Of a DNA stretch of 64,000 bases, positions 37,043 through 46,444 are shown piece by piece. The stretch is from Stenotrophomonas rhizophila. GTDB lineage: Bacteria > Pseudomonadota > Gammaproteobacteria > Xanthomonadales > Xanthomonadaceae. The stretch is from contig NZ_RCDC01000005.1 of assembly GCF_003651185.1 (NCBI RefSeq), forward strand, positions 62,001-126,000, in the 5' to 3' direction. The notes below the pieces were generated by a model. That model was not told the origin of the DNA and did no database searches. It worked only from the letters and a program-made list of their open reading frames with translations. A program made the translations under genes and the position numbers. The first letter of the stretch is position 1. Each line of letters begins with the position of its first letter.

Positions 37043-37730
37043 TCTCGGGCGCGGCGGCGGGCAGGGCAGCCTCTGCTGCGTGGTCCAGGCGGGCCTGGAA
37101 GTGGCCGCCAACATACTGATCGGGCCGGAAGGGAAGCGCCCAGGTCCGCGTCTGGCGGGGCAGCACATAGCCGGCAAGGCCCGCTATCACGACCTGGCGG
37201 GCCCCAGTGCGGTCGACGAACACCAGGTCGGCCACGTGGGCGTGGCGCGCGCCACCATTGTAAAGCTGCACGTGCGCGGCCAAGCCCGGCTGGAGCCGTG
37301 CCTGCAGTGCCGGTGCCACTGCGGGTGCTTGAAGCGGGTCCAGGAACACCGGCAACGAGTAGCGCGGGGCCGTCGCCGCAGGCAGCGCCGGATCCGGGCT
37401 GATGACCAGCCGATACGCCTGTTGGACCTGTTCGGGGGCGGCGCCGAGCCGGACCACGCGCAGGCGCTGCCGCTGGCCGGGCGCGATGTCCAGTACGGAC
37501 GGGCTCAGCGCCACGTCCTCGGCCGGCTGCAGGCGCTCGTCGTTTTCTTCCTGTTCCCAGCGATACAGCCGGGCCTGGCCGGACCATCGCACCGGATCGG
37601 GGTTGTCCAGCCACAGATCGACGTCGGCCTGCTCGGCAGGCAGCAGCACGCGGGTGGTGGAAAGCTGCACGGCCCTCGCATCGGCTGCAGGCAGGGCCAG
37701 GGCCAGGGCAAGTGCGGCAAGCCCGCGCAT
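37014..37730 (-). CDS. Pilus periplasmic chaperone (second copy), PapD-like
   Basis: A 238-residue exported chaperone of the chaperone-usher pathway. The signal peptide is MRGLAALALALALPAADARA. The immunoglobulin-like N-domain is VQLSTTRVLLPAEQADVDLWLDNPDPVRWSGQARLYRWEQ, and the conserved PGQRQRLRVVRLG and RYSLPVFLDP segments follow. It should cap pilin subunits by donor-strand complementation. It is the last gene of the pilus operon and starts 1 nt over the stop of the small spore-coat-U-like gene (TGATG). The operon also carries a chaperone at 41483-42223. Confidence 0.9.
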   Translation of the reverse strand: MRGLAALALALALPAADARAVQLSTTRVLLPAEQADVDLWLDNPDPVRWSGQARLYRWEQEENDERLQPAEDVALSPSVLDIAPGQRQRLRVVRLGAAPEQVQQAYRLVISPDPALPAATAPRYSLPVFLDPLQAPAVAPALQARLQPGLAAHVQLYNGGARHAHVADLVFVDRTGARQVVIAGLAGYVLPRQTRTWALPFRPDQYVGGHFQARLDHAAEAALPAAAPEIAAPAQAGL

Positions 37731-38008
37731 CAGTAGGTCACCGTAGCCCGGTCAGGCCGGTCGCCGCGGAGCAGTTCCACCGGGGTCAACGCCTGCACCT
37801 GCATGGGCACCGGCGTGGGAGCATCGCTGCGCTGGTGCGGCATCGCGCAGTCCGGCCGCGCCCCGCGCAGGGCCGTGGTCGTGCAGTCGGCCACGATGCG
37901 GAGCTGGATGCGCAGGCCGCCCTGCGACTGCGCGGTGGCGGGCAATGCCGTGAATCCGGCGAGCAGGAGCAGGCAGGCCGGGGCGGGGGGGAGCCGTCTC
38001 AGGATCAT
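37730..38008 (-). CDS. Small secreted spore-coat-U-like protein, half-size
   Basis: A 92-residue protein with a signal peptide (LLLLAGFTALPATA, cut before QSQGG). The mature part is a short strand (LRIQLRIVADC), two cysteines about 15 residues apart and a C-terminal TVTY. Both ends match the first and last strands of the operon's spore-coat-U pilins (ends ATISY and VNITY), but the middle of the fold is missing. It may be a minor pilin or an eroded gene. It lies immediately upstream of the second chaperone. Confidence 0.6.
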   Translation of the reverse strand: MILRRLPPAPACLLLLAGFTALPATAQSQGGLRIQLRIVADCTTTALRGARPDCAMPHQRSDAPTPVPMQVQALTPVELLRGDRPDRATVTY

Positions 38009-38077
38009 CGAACATCGCAGGAAAGGGGCCTGCCCATTATCGGCCAGACTGCCGCCGGTCTTGAGGGCGAGGCGGGA

Positions 38078-39127
38078 TCAGTAGGTAATGTTCACCGTGA
38101 TCACATCGTTGTAGCTGCCCTGGGCCGGCAGGCTGCCGGAGGTGGGCGGCGCCCGCCCGTACACCGTCAGCGTCTGGGTGCCGCCGGTGCCGGTGCCGGG
38201 GACGGTGTCCACCCCGATGGTGTTGCCCCAGCGCTGGCTGCGGCCACTGTCGCGGTACAGCTCGTAGGCAATGAAGTAGCTCGGATTGGTGGCGTGCTGC
38301 ATGCGCCGGGTGGTCGTTCCGAGCACGTGCTGGCCGTTGTCCAGGCCGATGGTGTACGCGGTGCGGTTGATGCAGGTCAGGCCGATGGTCGAGGTGCGGT
38401 CGATGTTGCCGGTAATGGCGCCGGCATTGCTGCCGAAGTCCATATCGGTGGTGACATACGTACTGCATTGCGGCAGGACGTTGGCAGTGACCGTGAACGG
38501 GAAGCCGGAGGCAACGGTCTTGTTGCCGGTCGCGCCGCCGCCGGCCGGGGTCGTGCAGGCGGGCGGTGGGGAGGCGGTACCGAGCAGTACTTCGTTGTAG
38601 GCGAAGCGAACCGTGGTGTCGGCGGCGGCGAAGCTGCTGCTGAAGCTTCCTGCGGAGAGCGTCTGCCCGGCCGGAACCTGGCCATAGATGGTGACGGTGA
38701 CCGTGCCGCTGCCGCCGGTCAGCAACGGCACGTTGTAGTTGAGGTCGATCACCTGCGCGCCCGGGTTGCTGCCCGGGGTCAGCCCCCAGATCGTGCTGCG
38801 GGTGGCATTGGTATACAGCTGGAACGCCATGGTGTCGGTCGTGGCGTTGCGCAGGCTGCGCGTGGGCTGGGTGGCGCTGCCGCCGCTGCCGTTGCCGATG
38901 CCCAGGCAGGCGCGCACCGACGCGGTCGCCAGCAGGCTCAGGGCGGCCGTGCTGCAGGTGATGGTGAAAGTAGTGGTGGTGTTGGTGACGCTGGCAGACC
39001 CGTTGGTGATGGTTCCGAACGCGAGGGTGACCGGGGTGGTGACCACGCAGTTGGTGTCGGCATGCGCGGAGCGGCTGCCGAACAGGGCCAGCGCGGCCAC
39101 CAGCAGCAGGGCGAGCGCGCGGATCAC
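38078..39127 (-). CDS. Two-domain spore coat U protein, candidate tip adhesin
   Basis: A 349-residue secreted protein with two spore-coat-U (SCPU) domains. A GTG at 39127 overlaps the usher stop (GTGA), giving the signal peptide MIRALALLLVAALALFGSRSAHA. Domain 1 starts DTNCVVTTPVTLAFGTITNGSASV and domain 2 ends VYGRAPPTSGSLPAQGSYNDVITVNITY. In archaic pili (Csu of Acinetobacter) the two-domain subunit is the tip adhesin CsuE, and this gene holds the same place downstream of the usher. Tip function is inferred. Confidence 0.85.
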   Translation of the reverse strand: MIRALALLLVAALALFGSRSAHADTNCVVTTPVTLAFGTITNGSASVTNTTTTFTITCSTAALSLLATASVRACLGIGNGSGGSATQPTRSLRNATTDTMAFQLYTNATRSTIWGLTPGSNPGAQVIDLNYNVPLLTGGSGTVTVTIYGQVPAGQTLSAGSFSSSFAAADTTVRFAYNEVLLGTASPPPACTTPAGGGATGNKTVASGFPFTVTANVLPQCSTYVTTDMDFGSNAGAITGNIDRTSTIGLTCINRTAYTIGLDNGQHVLGTTTRRMQHATNPSYFIAYELYRDSGRSQRWGNTIGVDTVPGTGTGGTQTLTVYGRAPPTSGSLPAQGSYNDVITVNITY

Positions 39128-41532
39128 GGCGATGGCCCGGCGATGCAGCGCAGCGGCCCCAGTCGGCGCGGATGCGGCTCGCTGGGGCTGGGGGGCTCCA
39201 GGGCCACCGTGCATGGGCCGCGCGCGGTGTCGATCCGCAGGGTGAGCGGTAGGGTCACGTCCTCCAGGTAGGTCTGGCCGTCGTAACCGATGATCGCCGT
39301 GCGCGCCCCGGCCAGATGGACCACGCTGCCGGGTGCCAGCGGCTGGCCGCTGTCATCGTGCAGTACAAGGGTGAGGGGGTGGGTGCGGCGCAGGCCGAAA
39401 TCCACGCCGATTCCGGCGCTCTGGCGCGGCGTGACCCAGCGGTCGACCTCGGCGGCGCGGATGTCTGCCGGCAGGTCCAGGGTGTCGATCGAGAGCCGGT
39501 TGCGCTGCCAGGACAGCAACGGCGTCACCAGCAGCAGGCCGTTGTGGTCGGTGCTGCCGATCAGGCGGTTTTCCAGCCGTACCGGTACCCCGGCGAACCT
39601 GCCGGTGGAGACCACGGCGAACGCATCGGGCACTTCGCGTGCGGCGAACACGTGCCCCCCCATCCAGACCAGGCTGCCGCTGGCGCTGGCATAGCCGTAA
39701 TCGGTGTCGCCCTGGCGCGAGTACCCCAGTGCGTAGCGTCCGACCCGGTTGAGCCAGCCCACTTCACCCAGGCCGCCGCCGCCATCGTCGCCGCCGCGCG
39801 CCTGCAGGCGCCAACCGACCCCGCCCTGGCTGCCGTCGCCGGGCACCGGCTGGGACACGTCGGCCACGTAGGTGGTGTTCTCGCCGTTGCGCTGGGTGGA
39901 CAGGCTGGCCTGGCGGTTGCGCCCAAGCGCGGCCGACAGCGACAGGTAGATGCTGCGATCGTTGCTCTCGTCCAGGTTCTGGTTGACCGACAGGTACGTG
40001 GACCAGCGGCGTCCGAGGTTGGCCGACCAGAACAGGCTGGCGTAGCGGTTGTCCTCACCATCGCGGTAGCGCAGGCGCAGGTAGCTGGCACTGATCGCCC
40101 CGGCCGCGTCCAGGTTCACGCCCAGCGTGGCCTGTTCGCTGATCTGCGCAGGCAGGCTGTCTTGCAGCGCACCCAGGTCACGATAGTCGCCGTGGGTGCG
40201 TCGGCTGGACAGGTTGACGTTGAATCGGCGGTTGTTCCAGCTGTACCCCAGCCCGTACTGGCCGCCGTCGCGGCCGTCCTGGCGGCTGTGAACGTAGGCG
40301 GCATTGAACACCCCGGCGGCGCCCAGCAGCCACCAGCCGCCGGCGCCGGCATTGCGCACGCCGCCACCGCCCTCGGCATGCAGTTCGGCGGTGAACCGGT
40401 CGCTGACGCCGTAACGCCAAGTGCCGCTTCCCACGGTCTGCGCCTCGTAGGCGAACGAGCGGATGCCATAGTCCCGGCGCATGCGTCCCACGCCCGCCGA
40501 CCAGTCCGACAGGCCCTGCGCCAGCAACTGCTGGGTGCCGTAGAAGGCGAAGTCCAGTGTCTGCATGCGGCCGAATGCATCGGTGATCACCACCTGGGCA
40601 TTGCCGGTGCCGTTGATGCCCGGCTGTGCGGCCAGCTGGAACGGTCCGACCGGCACCTGGCCGTTGTACTGGCGCAATCCGTCGACATACAGCTCGACGT
40701 TGGAAGGCACCACCGCTTCGCCGAGGAAGGTCGGGGTCGGGGTCAGCAGGCGATACGGCTGCAGGCCATAGTTGCGTCCAATCTGGATGCCGCCCATCCG
40801 CACCGGCCGGCTCCAGTCGACGAAGCCACTGTAGAAATCGCCGACGGTCAGGGTCAGCGCTGCGTCGGGGAAATCCAGTTGCCAATGGGTGTCCAGGCGC
40901 ACGCTGTCGGTCCGCCAGCCTTGCCGGGGAACCTCGTAGATGCGCTGCACGGTGCTGTTCTCCAGCACGCCATTGCCGAGCCCGAACAGCCGCAGTTCGC
41001 TTGTGAGTGCCAGGTTGCCGCCGGCCTCACTGTGGCTGCCATAAACGTCGTAGTTGAGGAGTGCTCCGGGTGAGGCGGAGGCATGCGGGGTAGTTTCCTG
41101 TGCCCGCTCGAGCCGGGTGGTCGGCAGTGCGAGCTGGTCCAGTGGCACGTCCAGCGCGAGGGTCTGCAGGGAGGCGTCGTAGCGCAGCACCACGCCGGCC
41201 AGACGGTCCAGTGGCACCGCCGCGTCGCCCTGCGCGGGGAAGCCGAGCTGGCGCAGCGTGGCCGGCGCGGCGAACAGCCGCCCCAGTTCCTGGGTGAAGG
41301 GAAGCAGGCCACGCGGCGCGCGATTGAGGGTCACGTCCAGGTACAGGGTCTGCGGCGCGGTCAACGGGGTCGGTGCCGGCAGCACGGCGTCGCCCGACGC
41401 GCCCGAGGCCTCCAGGCCGATCTCCGCGGCGTGCATCGTCCAAGGCAGCAGGCTGGCGCTGAGCAGCATCCGCGCGCAGGCCTCAGCGAGCCGGTGGCGC
41501 GACGGGCAGTGGTGTCTGGGCCGACTCACCAT
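39124..41532 (-). CDS. Outer membrane usher protein, archaic (sigma-type) pili
   Basis: An 802-residue outer-membrane usher. An N-terminal domain is followed by a beta-barrel of about 500 residues (IQIGRNYGLQPYRLLTPTPTFLGEAVVPSNVELYVDGLRQYNGQVP) and two C-terminal domains (ending VALEPPSPSEPHPRRLGPL). It recruits chaperone-subunit complexes and threads the pilus through the membrane. Length and sequence fit the CsuD class. The ATG at 41532 places the start 49 nt inside the upstream chaperone gene; the upstream extension to 41610 overlaps even more and is rejected. Confidence 0.93.
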   Translation of the reverse strand: MVSRPRHHCPSRHRLAEACARMLLSASLLPWTMHAAEIGLEASGASGDAVLPAPTPLTAPQTLYLDVTLNRAPRGLLPFTQELGRLFAAPATLRQLGFPAQGDAAVPLDRLAGVVLRYDASLQTLALDVPLDQLALPTTRLERAQETTPHASASPGALLNYDVYGSHSEAGGNLALTSELRLFGLGNGVLENSTVQRIYEVPRQGWRTDSVRLDTHWQLDFPDAALTLTVGDFYSGFVDWSRPVRMGGIQIGRNYGLQPYRLLTPTPTFLGEAVVPSNVELYVDGLRQYNGQVPVGPFQLAAQPGINGTGNAQVVITDAFGRMQTLDFAFYGTQQLLAQGLSDWSAGVGRMRRDYGIRSFAYEAQTVGSGTWRYGVSDRFTAELHAEGGGGVRNAGAGGWWLLGAAGVFNAAYVHSRQDGRDGGQYGLGYSWNNRRFNVNLSSRRTHGDYRDLGALQDSLPAQISEQATLGVNLDAAGAISASYLRLRYRDGEDNRYASLFWSANLGRRWSTYLSVNQNLDESNDRSIYLSLSAALGRNRQASLSTQRNGENTTYVADVSQPVPGDGSQGGVGWRLQARGGDDGGGGLGEVGWLNRVGRYALGYSRQGDTDYGYASASGSLVWMGGHVFAAREVPDAFAVVSTGRFAGVPVRLENRLIGSTDHNGLLLVTPLLSWQRNRLSIDTLDLPADIRAAEVDRWVTPRQSAGIGVDFGLRRTHPLTLVLHDDSGQPLAPGSVVHLAGARTAIIGYDGQTYLEDVTLPLTLRIDTARGPCTVALEPPSPSEPHPRRLGPLRCIAGPSP

Positions 41533-42223
41533 TGATCCTGGCCATGAAGGTGGCTCCCGCCAGGCGGGTTGCCGAAAGCTCCAGCGGCCAGCGCATGGTC
41601 TGGCCGCCAAGGACGTAGCCCAGCAGGCCCGGATGTACGGTCTGCGGGCGCTCCGGAGTGCCGATGGCGAGGTCGGCCAACTGCGCGTACGCGCCGCCGT
41701 CGTTGCTTACTTCCAGTGCCGGGCGGCCATCATCCAGGGTGATCTGCCGTGCCCGCAGCTTGGCAGGGGCGGCCTGGACGGGTTGGACGAAGACCGGCAG
41801 CGAGTAGCGCAGCACGAACTGCATGCCGGTCCGGTTCGGATCCAGCGTCGGCAGTTCGTCGACAATCACCCGGTAGGCCAGCTGTCCTGCCGGGGCCTGC
41901 GAGTCGCTGCGCACCACCCGCACCAGCTGCTGTTGGCCAGCGGCAAGGGACTGCATCGGCGGGCTGACCTGCAGGTCGTCGGTCGGGGTCAGCTGGTCCT
42001 GGCCTCCTTGCTGGCTCCATCGGTAGACCCGCACCTGCACCTGCACCGGTGCGGTGCCGCTGTTGCTGATCCACAGCGCGTCGGCGTTCTGTCGGGGCCC
42101 CAGCTGCAGCCCGGTCGGTGCCACCTGAAGGCTGGCGGCCGGGACGGTGCCGATGGAGAGGGCAGACAGGACGCAGGCCAGTCCCAGGCGCCGCCGGAGG
42201 CGGGCCCGTGCGGTCATTGGCAT
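41483..42223 (-). CDS. Pilus periplasmic chaperone (first copy), PapD-like
   Basis: A 246-residue chaperone. Signal peptide: LGLACVLSALSIGTVPAA before SLQVAPTGLQLGPRQNADALWISNSGTAPVQVQVRVYRW. It contains the conserved GQQQLVRVVRSD and RYSLPVFVQPV segments of archaic-type chaperones. It lies between the major pilin and the usher, the usual order. MPM and MTA are alternative starts 6 nt apart. The C-terminal end overlaps the usher gene. Confidence 0.92.
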   Translation of the reverse strand: MPMTARARLRRRLGLACVLSALSIGTVPAASLQVAPTGLQLGPRQNADALWISNSGTAPVQVQVRVYRWSQQGGQDQLTPTDDLQVSPPMQSLAAGQQQLVRVVRSDSQAPAGQLAYRVIVDELPTLDPNRTGMQFVLRYSLPVFVQPVQAAPAKLRARQITLDDGRPALEVSNDGGAYAQLADLAIGTPERPQTVHPGLLGYVLGGQTMRWPLELSATRLAGATFMARINGESAQTPLPVAPPAR

Positions 42224-42232
42224 GGGCTGCCC

Positions 42233-42757
42233 TCAGTAGGAAATGGTAGCGGTGACCGTATCCTGGTAATTACCCGTCGCGGCATTGTTGACGCTCGGGT
42301 TGGCGATCTGGCCGTACACCGTGTAGGGCACGGCCAAGCCAGTGCCGATCCCGGCCACCGTGTTGGTGCCGGTCGTGGCGCCCCAGACGTTGGCGTGGCC
42401 GGCATCCTGGTAGAGCTGGTAGCCCACGAAGTTGTTGGCGGTGACCGCGGCGTTGGTGTTCTTCATGCGCCGGGTGGTCACGTCGTTGGCGGTGCCAGCG
42501 TTGGAGCCGGCGTTCAAGGCGATCGTGTAGGGGGTCAGCGCCGAGCATTGCGCGGTGATGGTGCCCTGCGCGTTGGACGGGGTAGTGGCCGTGGACAGGG
42601 CCGAACCGAAGTCGACGTCCGTGGCGGCTGCAGCGGTGATCGTGCAGGCCTTGGTGATGATGATCTTGACGTTGAAGGTGGTGGTATCGGCCGCCAGGGC
42701 GGGCGCAGCGAGGCTGGCAAGGGCCAGGCTCAACAGGGCAGGACGGAGAAATCGCAT
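42233..42757 (-). CDS. Spore coat U domain pilin, probable major subunit
   Basis: A 174-residue pilin. The signal peptide is RFLRPALLSLALASLAAPALA, cut before ADTTTFNVKIIITKACTI. One SCPU domain with the first cysteine near the mature N-terminus and a C-terminal TATISY follows, as in CsuA/B. The AAGGAG Shine-Dalgarno fits the ATG at 42757 better than the one at 42763. It is the first gene of the operon, the expected position of the major subunit. Confidence 0.9.
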   Translation of the reverse strand: MRFLRPALLSLALASLAAPALAADTTTFNVKIIITKACTITAAAATDVDFGSALSTATTPSNAQGTITAQCSALTPYTIALNAGSNAGTANDVTTRRMKNTNAAVTANNFVGYQLYQDAGHANVWGATTGTNTVAGIGTGLAVPYTVYGQIANPSVNNAATGNYQDTVTATISY

Positions 42758-42993
42758 GGGCATGCTCCTTGGACGCGGGTCCTTGCTGAACAACACGATG
42801 CTGCCGAACGGTGACGCGATGGAACGGTGTTGATCCGGTTATAGGTTTGGTCTTGTAGGTAACCCGTGAGATTTGGGCGATTCGATGGCCGTTTTCGGCA
42901 TGAACATGCGATTTGAGACGTCCATCTCATTCATTCAACGACCTGACTGAACTTGCGCCCAAACCGCGGCTGTCGGTGTTCCACCCGATCCCG

Positions 42994-43021
42994 TTCAGAT
43001 TGGCCCCGGATCGGCGATAAT
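42994..43021 (+). promoter_or_regulatory. map: Probable map promoter, leaderless transcript
   Basis: TTCAGA (42994-42999) and GATAAT (43016-43021) are separated by 16 nt. Initiation about 7 nt downstream would fall on or next to the ATG at 43029, so the map mRNA may be nearly leaderless; no Shine-Dalgarno is seen. Confidence 0.5.
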
Positions 43022-43028
43022 GGGCCCC

Positions 43029-43802
43029 ATGAGCGTGAATCTGAAAACCCCCGAGGAAATCGAACTGATGCGCATCGCCGGCCGTCTGGCCAGCGAAGTG
43101 CTCGACATCGTCACCCCCCACGTCAAGCCGGGCGTGACGACCGAAGAGCTGGACCGCATCTGCCATGACCACATCATCAATGTGCAGAAGGCGACGCCGG
43201 CCAATGTCGGCTACCGCGGCTTCCCCAAGACGGTCTGCACGTCGGTCAACAACGTGATCTGCCACGGCATCCCCAGCGAAGCCAAGGTCCTCAAGGACGG
43301 CGACATCGTCAACATCGATGTGACCGTGATCAAGGATGGCTGGCACGGCGATACCAGCCGCATGTACTACGTCGGCACGCCGTCGGTCATGGCCAAGCGG
43401 CTGGTCGATGCGACCTACGAAGCGATGTGGCGCGGCATCCGCGCGGTCAAGCCGGGCGCGACGCTGGGTGACATCGGCCATGCGATCCAGAGCTATGCCG
43501 AAGCCGAGCGCTTCAGCGTGGTGCGCGAGTACTGCGGCCATGGCATCGGCAAGGTCTACCACGACGAACCGCAGGTGGTGCATTACGGTCGCCCCGGCCA
43601 AGGCCTGGTGCTGCAGCCCGGCATGACCTTCACCATCGAGCCGATGATCAACGAGGGCACCCGCTACAACAAGGTGCTGCCCGATGGCTGGACCGTGGTC
43701 ACCAAGGACCGCAAGTTGTCGGCGCAGTGGGAGCACATGGTCGCGGTCACCGAGACCGGCGTCGACGTGCTGACCCTTTCGCCCGGCGAATCGCAGGTCT
43801 GA
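43029..43802 (+). CDS. map: Methionine aminopeptidase, type I
   Basis: A 257-residue enzyme that removes the initiator methionine from nascent proteins. It begins MSVNLKTPEEIELMRIAGRLASEVLDIV. Metal ligands lie in GDIVNIDVTVIKDGWHGDTSRMYYVG, YCGHGIGKVYHDEPQVVHYG, FTIEPMI and the final SAQWEHMVAVTETG. An ATG at 43020 is the alternative start. In many gamma-proteobacteria map is divergent from rpsB; here the pilus operon lies between them. Confidence 0.97.
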   Translation: MSVNLKTPEEIELMRIAGRLASEVLDIVTPHVKPGVTTEELDRICHDHIINVQKATPANVGYRGFPKTVCTSVNNVICHGIPSEAKVLKDGDIVNIDVTVIKDGWHGDTSRMYYVGTPSVMAKRLVDATYEAMWRGIRAVKPGATLGDIGHAIQSYAEAERFSVVREYCGHGIGKVYHDEPQVVHYGRPGQGLVLQPGMTFTIEPMINEGTRYNKVLPDGWTVVTKDRKLSAQWEHMVAVTETGVDVLTLSPGESQV

Positions 43803-43804
43803 GC

Positions 43805-46444
43805 ATGCTGCCGGCGAGCCCGATGCTGGACGCGCCGGCCGATTCCGTCGCCGACCCGGACTGGGCGGCGTTGGCGCGCCAGTCGCTGCAACAGACCGAC
43901 GCGCGGCTGTACCGCCGCTTCGACCAGGGCGACAACATCGAACGCCTGCTCGCCCTGCGCGCACGCGCGGCCGATCACCTGATCCGGCTGGCCTGGCATC
44001 GCTGCCTGCCCGCCGGTTCGGGAATGGCGCTGTTCGCGGTGGGCGGCTACGGGCGCGGCGAGTTGTTCCCGCGCTCGGATATCGACGTGCTGGTGCTCGG
44101 TGCGCCCGAGCAGCAGCGTCGGCACGAGTCAGGGCTGGCACGCTTCTTCGCCCTGCTCTGGGATTGCGGCCTGCCGGTCAGCCACGCGGTGCGATCGGCG
44201 GCCGAATGCACCCAGGCCAGCGCCGATCAGACGGTGCTGACCGCGCTGATCGAGTCGCGCCCGGTCGTTGCCGATGACACGGCCCGCCAGGCATTGAAGG
44301 CAGCCGTGAACGTGGATGGCCTGTGGCCGCCACGCGAGTTCTTCCTCGCCAAGCGCGAAGAGCTGCTGGCCCGCCATCAGCGCTTTGGCGACACGGCGGA
44401 CAATCTCGAGCCGGACATCAAGGACGGCCCCGGCGGGCTGCGCGATCTCAATACGCTGGGCTGGATGGCACTGCGTGCGTTCGGCGTGCGCGATCTGGAA
44501 GCGCTGGTCGGCCTCGGCCATCTCGGCCCGGATGAAGCGGCCGCGCTCAAGCGAGAACGCTGCGCGCTGGCACGGCTGCGTTTCGGCCTGCACCTGGTCG
44601 CCAACCGGCCCGAAGAGCGCCTGCGCTTCGATTACCAGAAAACACTCGCTGCGCGCCTGGGTTTCGAAGACGACATCGAAAGCCTGGCCGTGGAAAAAAT
44701 GATGCAGGGGTTCTACCGCAGCGCCACCGTGGTGCGCCGGATCAGTGACCGCCTGCTGCAGCGCTTCGAGGAACAGTTCGATGGCGAAGCGGTGCCCGAG
44801 CCGGTGAGTGTCGGTTTCTCGCTGCGCCGCGGTTACCTGGCCGCCAATGACCCCGTGTGGCCGCAGGGCGACATCGAGCAGGTATTCGCGCTGTTCTCCA
44901 GCTGGGCCTACAACCCGGATGTGCGCGGCCTGCATTCGCTGACCGCCCGCGCGCTGGCCGAGGCGTTGCCGGAGCTGGCAGCGTATACCGAGGCCAGTGC
45001 CGCGGCACGCGAACAGTTCCTGGCGCTGCTGCGCAGCCCGCGCGCGGTCGATACCCTGGCGCGGATGGCACGCCTGGGCGTGCTCGGCCAGTGGATCCCC
45101 GCGTTCGCGCAGGTCTCCGGGCGCATGCAGTTCGATCTGTTCCATGTCTACACCGTGGACCAGCACACGCTGATGGTGCTGCGGAACATCGGCCTGTTCG
45201 CCAGCAGCCGCGCGGATGAGCGCTTCTCGATCGCGCATGAAGTGTGGCCGCGCCTGCGCAAGCCGGAGCTGCTGCTGCTGGCAGGCCTGTTCCATGACAT
45301 CGCCAAGGGCCGCGGCGGCGATCACTCCGAACTCGGTGCGGTGGACGCCCGCGAATTCTGCCAGGCGCTGGCGTTGAGCAGCTCCGATACGGAGCTGGTG
45401 GCCTGGCTGGTCGAGCAGCATCTGCGCATGTCGGTTACCGCGCAGAAGCAGGACATTTCCGATCCGGACGTGATCCATCGCTTCGCCACCCTGGTGGGCA
45501 GCCGCGACCGGCTCGATTACCTGTATCTGCTGACCTGTGCGGATATCGCCGGGACCAGCCCCAAGCTGTGGAATGCGTGGAAGGACCGTTTGCTGGCCGA
45601 CCTGTATTTCGCCGCGCGCCGCGCGCTGCGCGACGGGCTGGAGAACCAGATGCCGGCCGCCGAGCGGGTCGCCGAAGCGCGCGAATCGGTGCGCCAGCTG
45701 GTGCGCGAGCGCGGCTATGACGATGCCACCATCGAGCGCCAGTTCACCGTGATGCCCGATGAGAGCTTCATCCGGCTGCGGCCCGAACAGCTCGCCTGGC
45801 AGGCGGCCGCGCTGGTGCCGATCAAGCAGGGCCAGACCCTGGTCAAGGTGCGCCGGATCACCCCGGACGACCACGCGCTGGAGGTGTTCGTGCACTCGCC
45901 GGATCGCGACGGCCTGTTCGCGGCGATCGTGATGACGCTGGACCGCAAGGGCTACGGGATCCATCGCGCGCGCGTGCTGGACGGCCCGGTCGACACCATT
46001 TTCGATACCTTCGAAGTGACCCCGGCCGACAGCTTTGCTGATGGCGATGCGCTGCGCCTGGAGGCTGGCCTGCGTGAGGCGCTGGCCGGCGATCTGACCC
46101 GGCTGCGCCCGTCGCGCCGTGTCATTCCGCGCCAGCTGCGGCACTTCCGTTTCGCCCCACGCATCGAGTTCCGCGATGTCACCGATGGCCAGACCACCAG
46201 TACCCGTTTCAGCCTCGTCGCACCCGACCGCCCCGGCCTGCTGGCCGACGTGGCGTTCGTGCTGCGCAACCAGCGGCTGCGCGTGCATGATGCGCGCATC
46301 GCCACGTTCGGCGAGCGCGCCGAAGATATGTTCGTGATCAGCGATGAGCATGATCACGCCCTGACCGAATCCGCCAGGCAGCAGCTGCAAGACGCGATGC
46401 TCGCCTGCCTGGACCCTGATCGAAACGCCGGAGACCCCCACTGA
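43805..46444 (+). CDS. glnD: Bifunctional uridylyltransferase/uridylyl-removing enzyme GlnD
   Basis: An 879-residue nitrogen sensor that uridylylates and de-uridylylates PII proteins according to glutamine. The nucleotidyltransferase motif is [23 protein letters not shown]. The HD hydrolase motif is [24 protein letters not shown]. Two C-terminal ACT domains ([17 protein letters not shown] and [21 protein letters not shown]) bind glutamine. The ATG at 43805 lies 2 nt after the map stop. The stop overlaps dapD by one base (TGATG). Confidence 0.97.
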   Translation: MLPASPMLDAPADSVADPDWAALARQSLQQTDARLYRRFDQGDNIERLLALRARAADHLIRLAWHRCLPAGSGMALFAVGGYGRGELFPRSDIDVLVLGAPEQQRRHESGLARFFALLWDCGLPVSHAVRSAAECTQASADQTVLTALIESRPVVADDTARQALKAAVNVDGLWPPREFFLAKREELLARHQRFGDTADNLEPDIKDGPGGLRDLNTLGWMALRAFGVRDLEALVGLGHLGPDEAAALKRERCALARLRFGLHLVANRPEERLRFDYQKTLAARLGFEDDIESLAVEKMMQGFYRSATVVRRISDRLLQRFEEQFDGEAVPEPVSVGFSLRRGYLAANDPVWPQGDIEQVFALFSSWAYNPDVRGLHSLTARALAEALPELAAYTEASAAAREQFLALLRSPRAVDTLARMARLGVLGQWIPAFAQVSGRMQFDLFHVYTVDQHTLMVLRNIGLFASSRADERFSIAHEVWPRLRKPELLLLAGLFHDIAKGRGGDHSELGAVDAREFCQALALSSSDTELVAWLVEQHLRMSVTAQKQDISDPDVIHRFATLVGSRDRLDYLYLLTCADIAGTSPKLWNAWKDRLLADLYFAARRALRDGLENQMPAAERVAEARESVRQLVRERGYDDATIERQFTVMPDESFIRLRPEQLAWQAAALVPIKQGQTLVKVRRITPDDHALEVFVHSPDRDGLFAAIVMTLDRKGYGIHRARVLDGPVDTIFDTFEVTPADSFADGDALRLEAGLREALAGDLTRLRPSRRVIPRQLRHFRFAPRIEFRDVTDGQTTSTRFSLVAPDRPGLLADVAFVLRNQRLRVHDARIATFGERAEDMFVISDEHDHALTESARQQLQDAMLACLDPDRNAGDPH

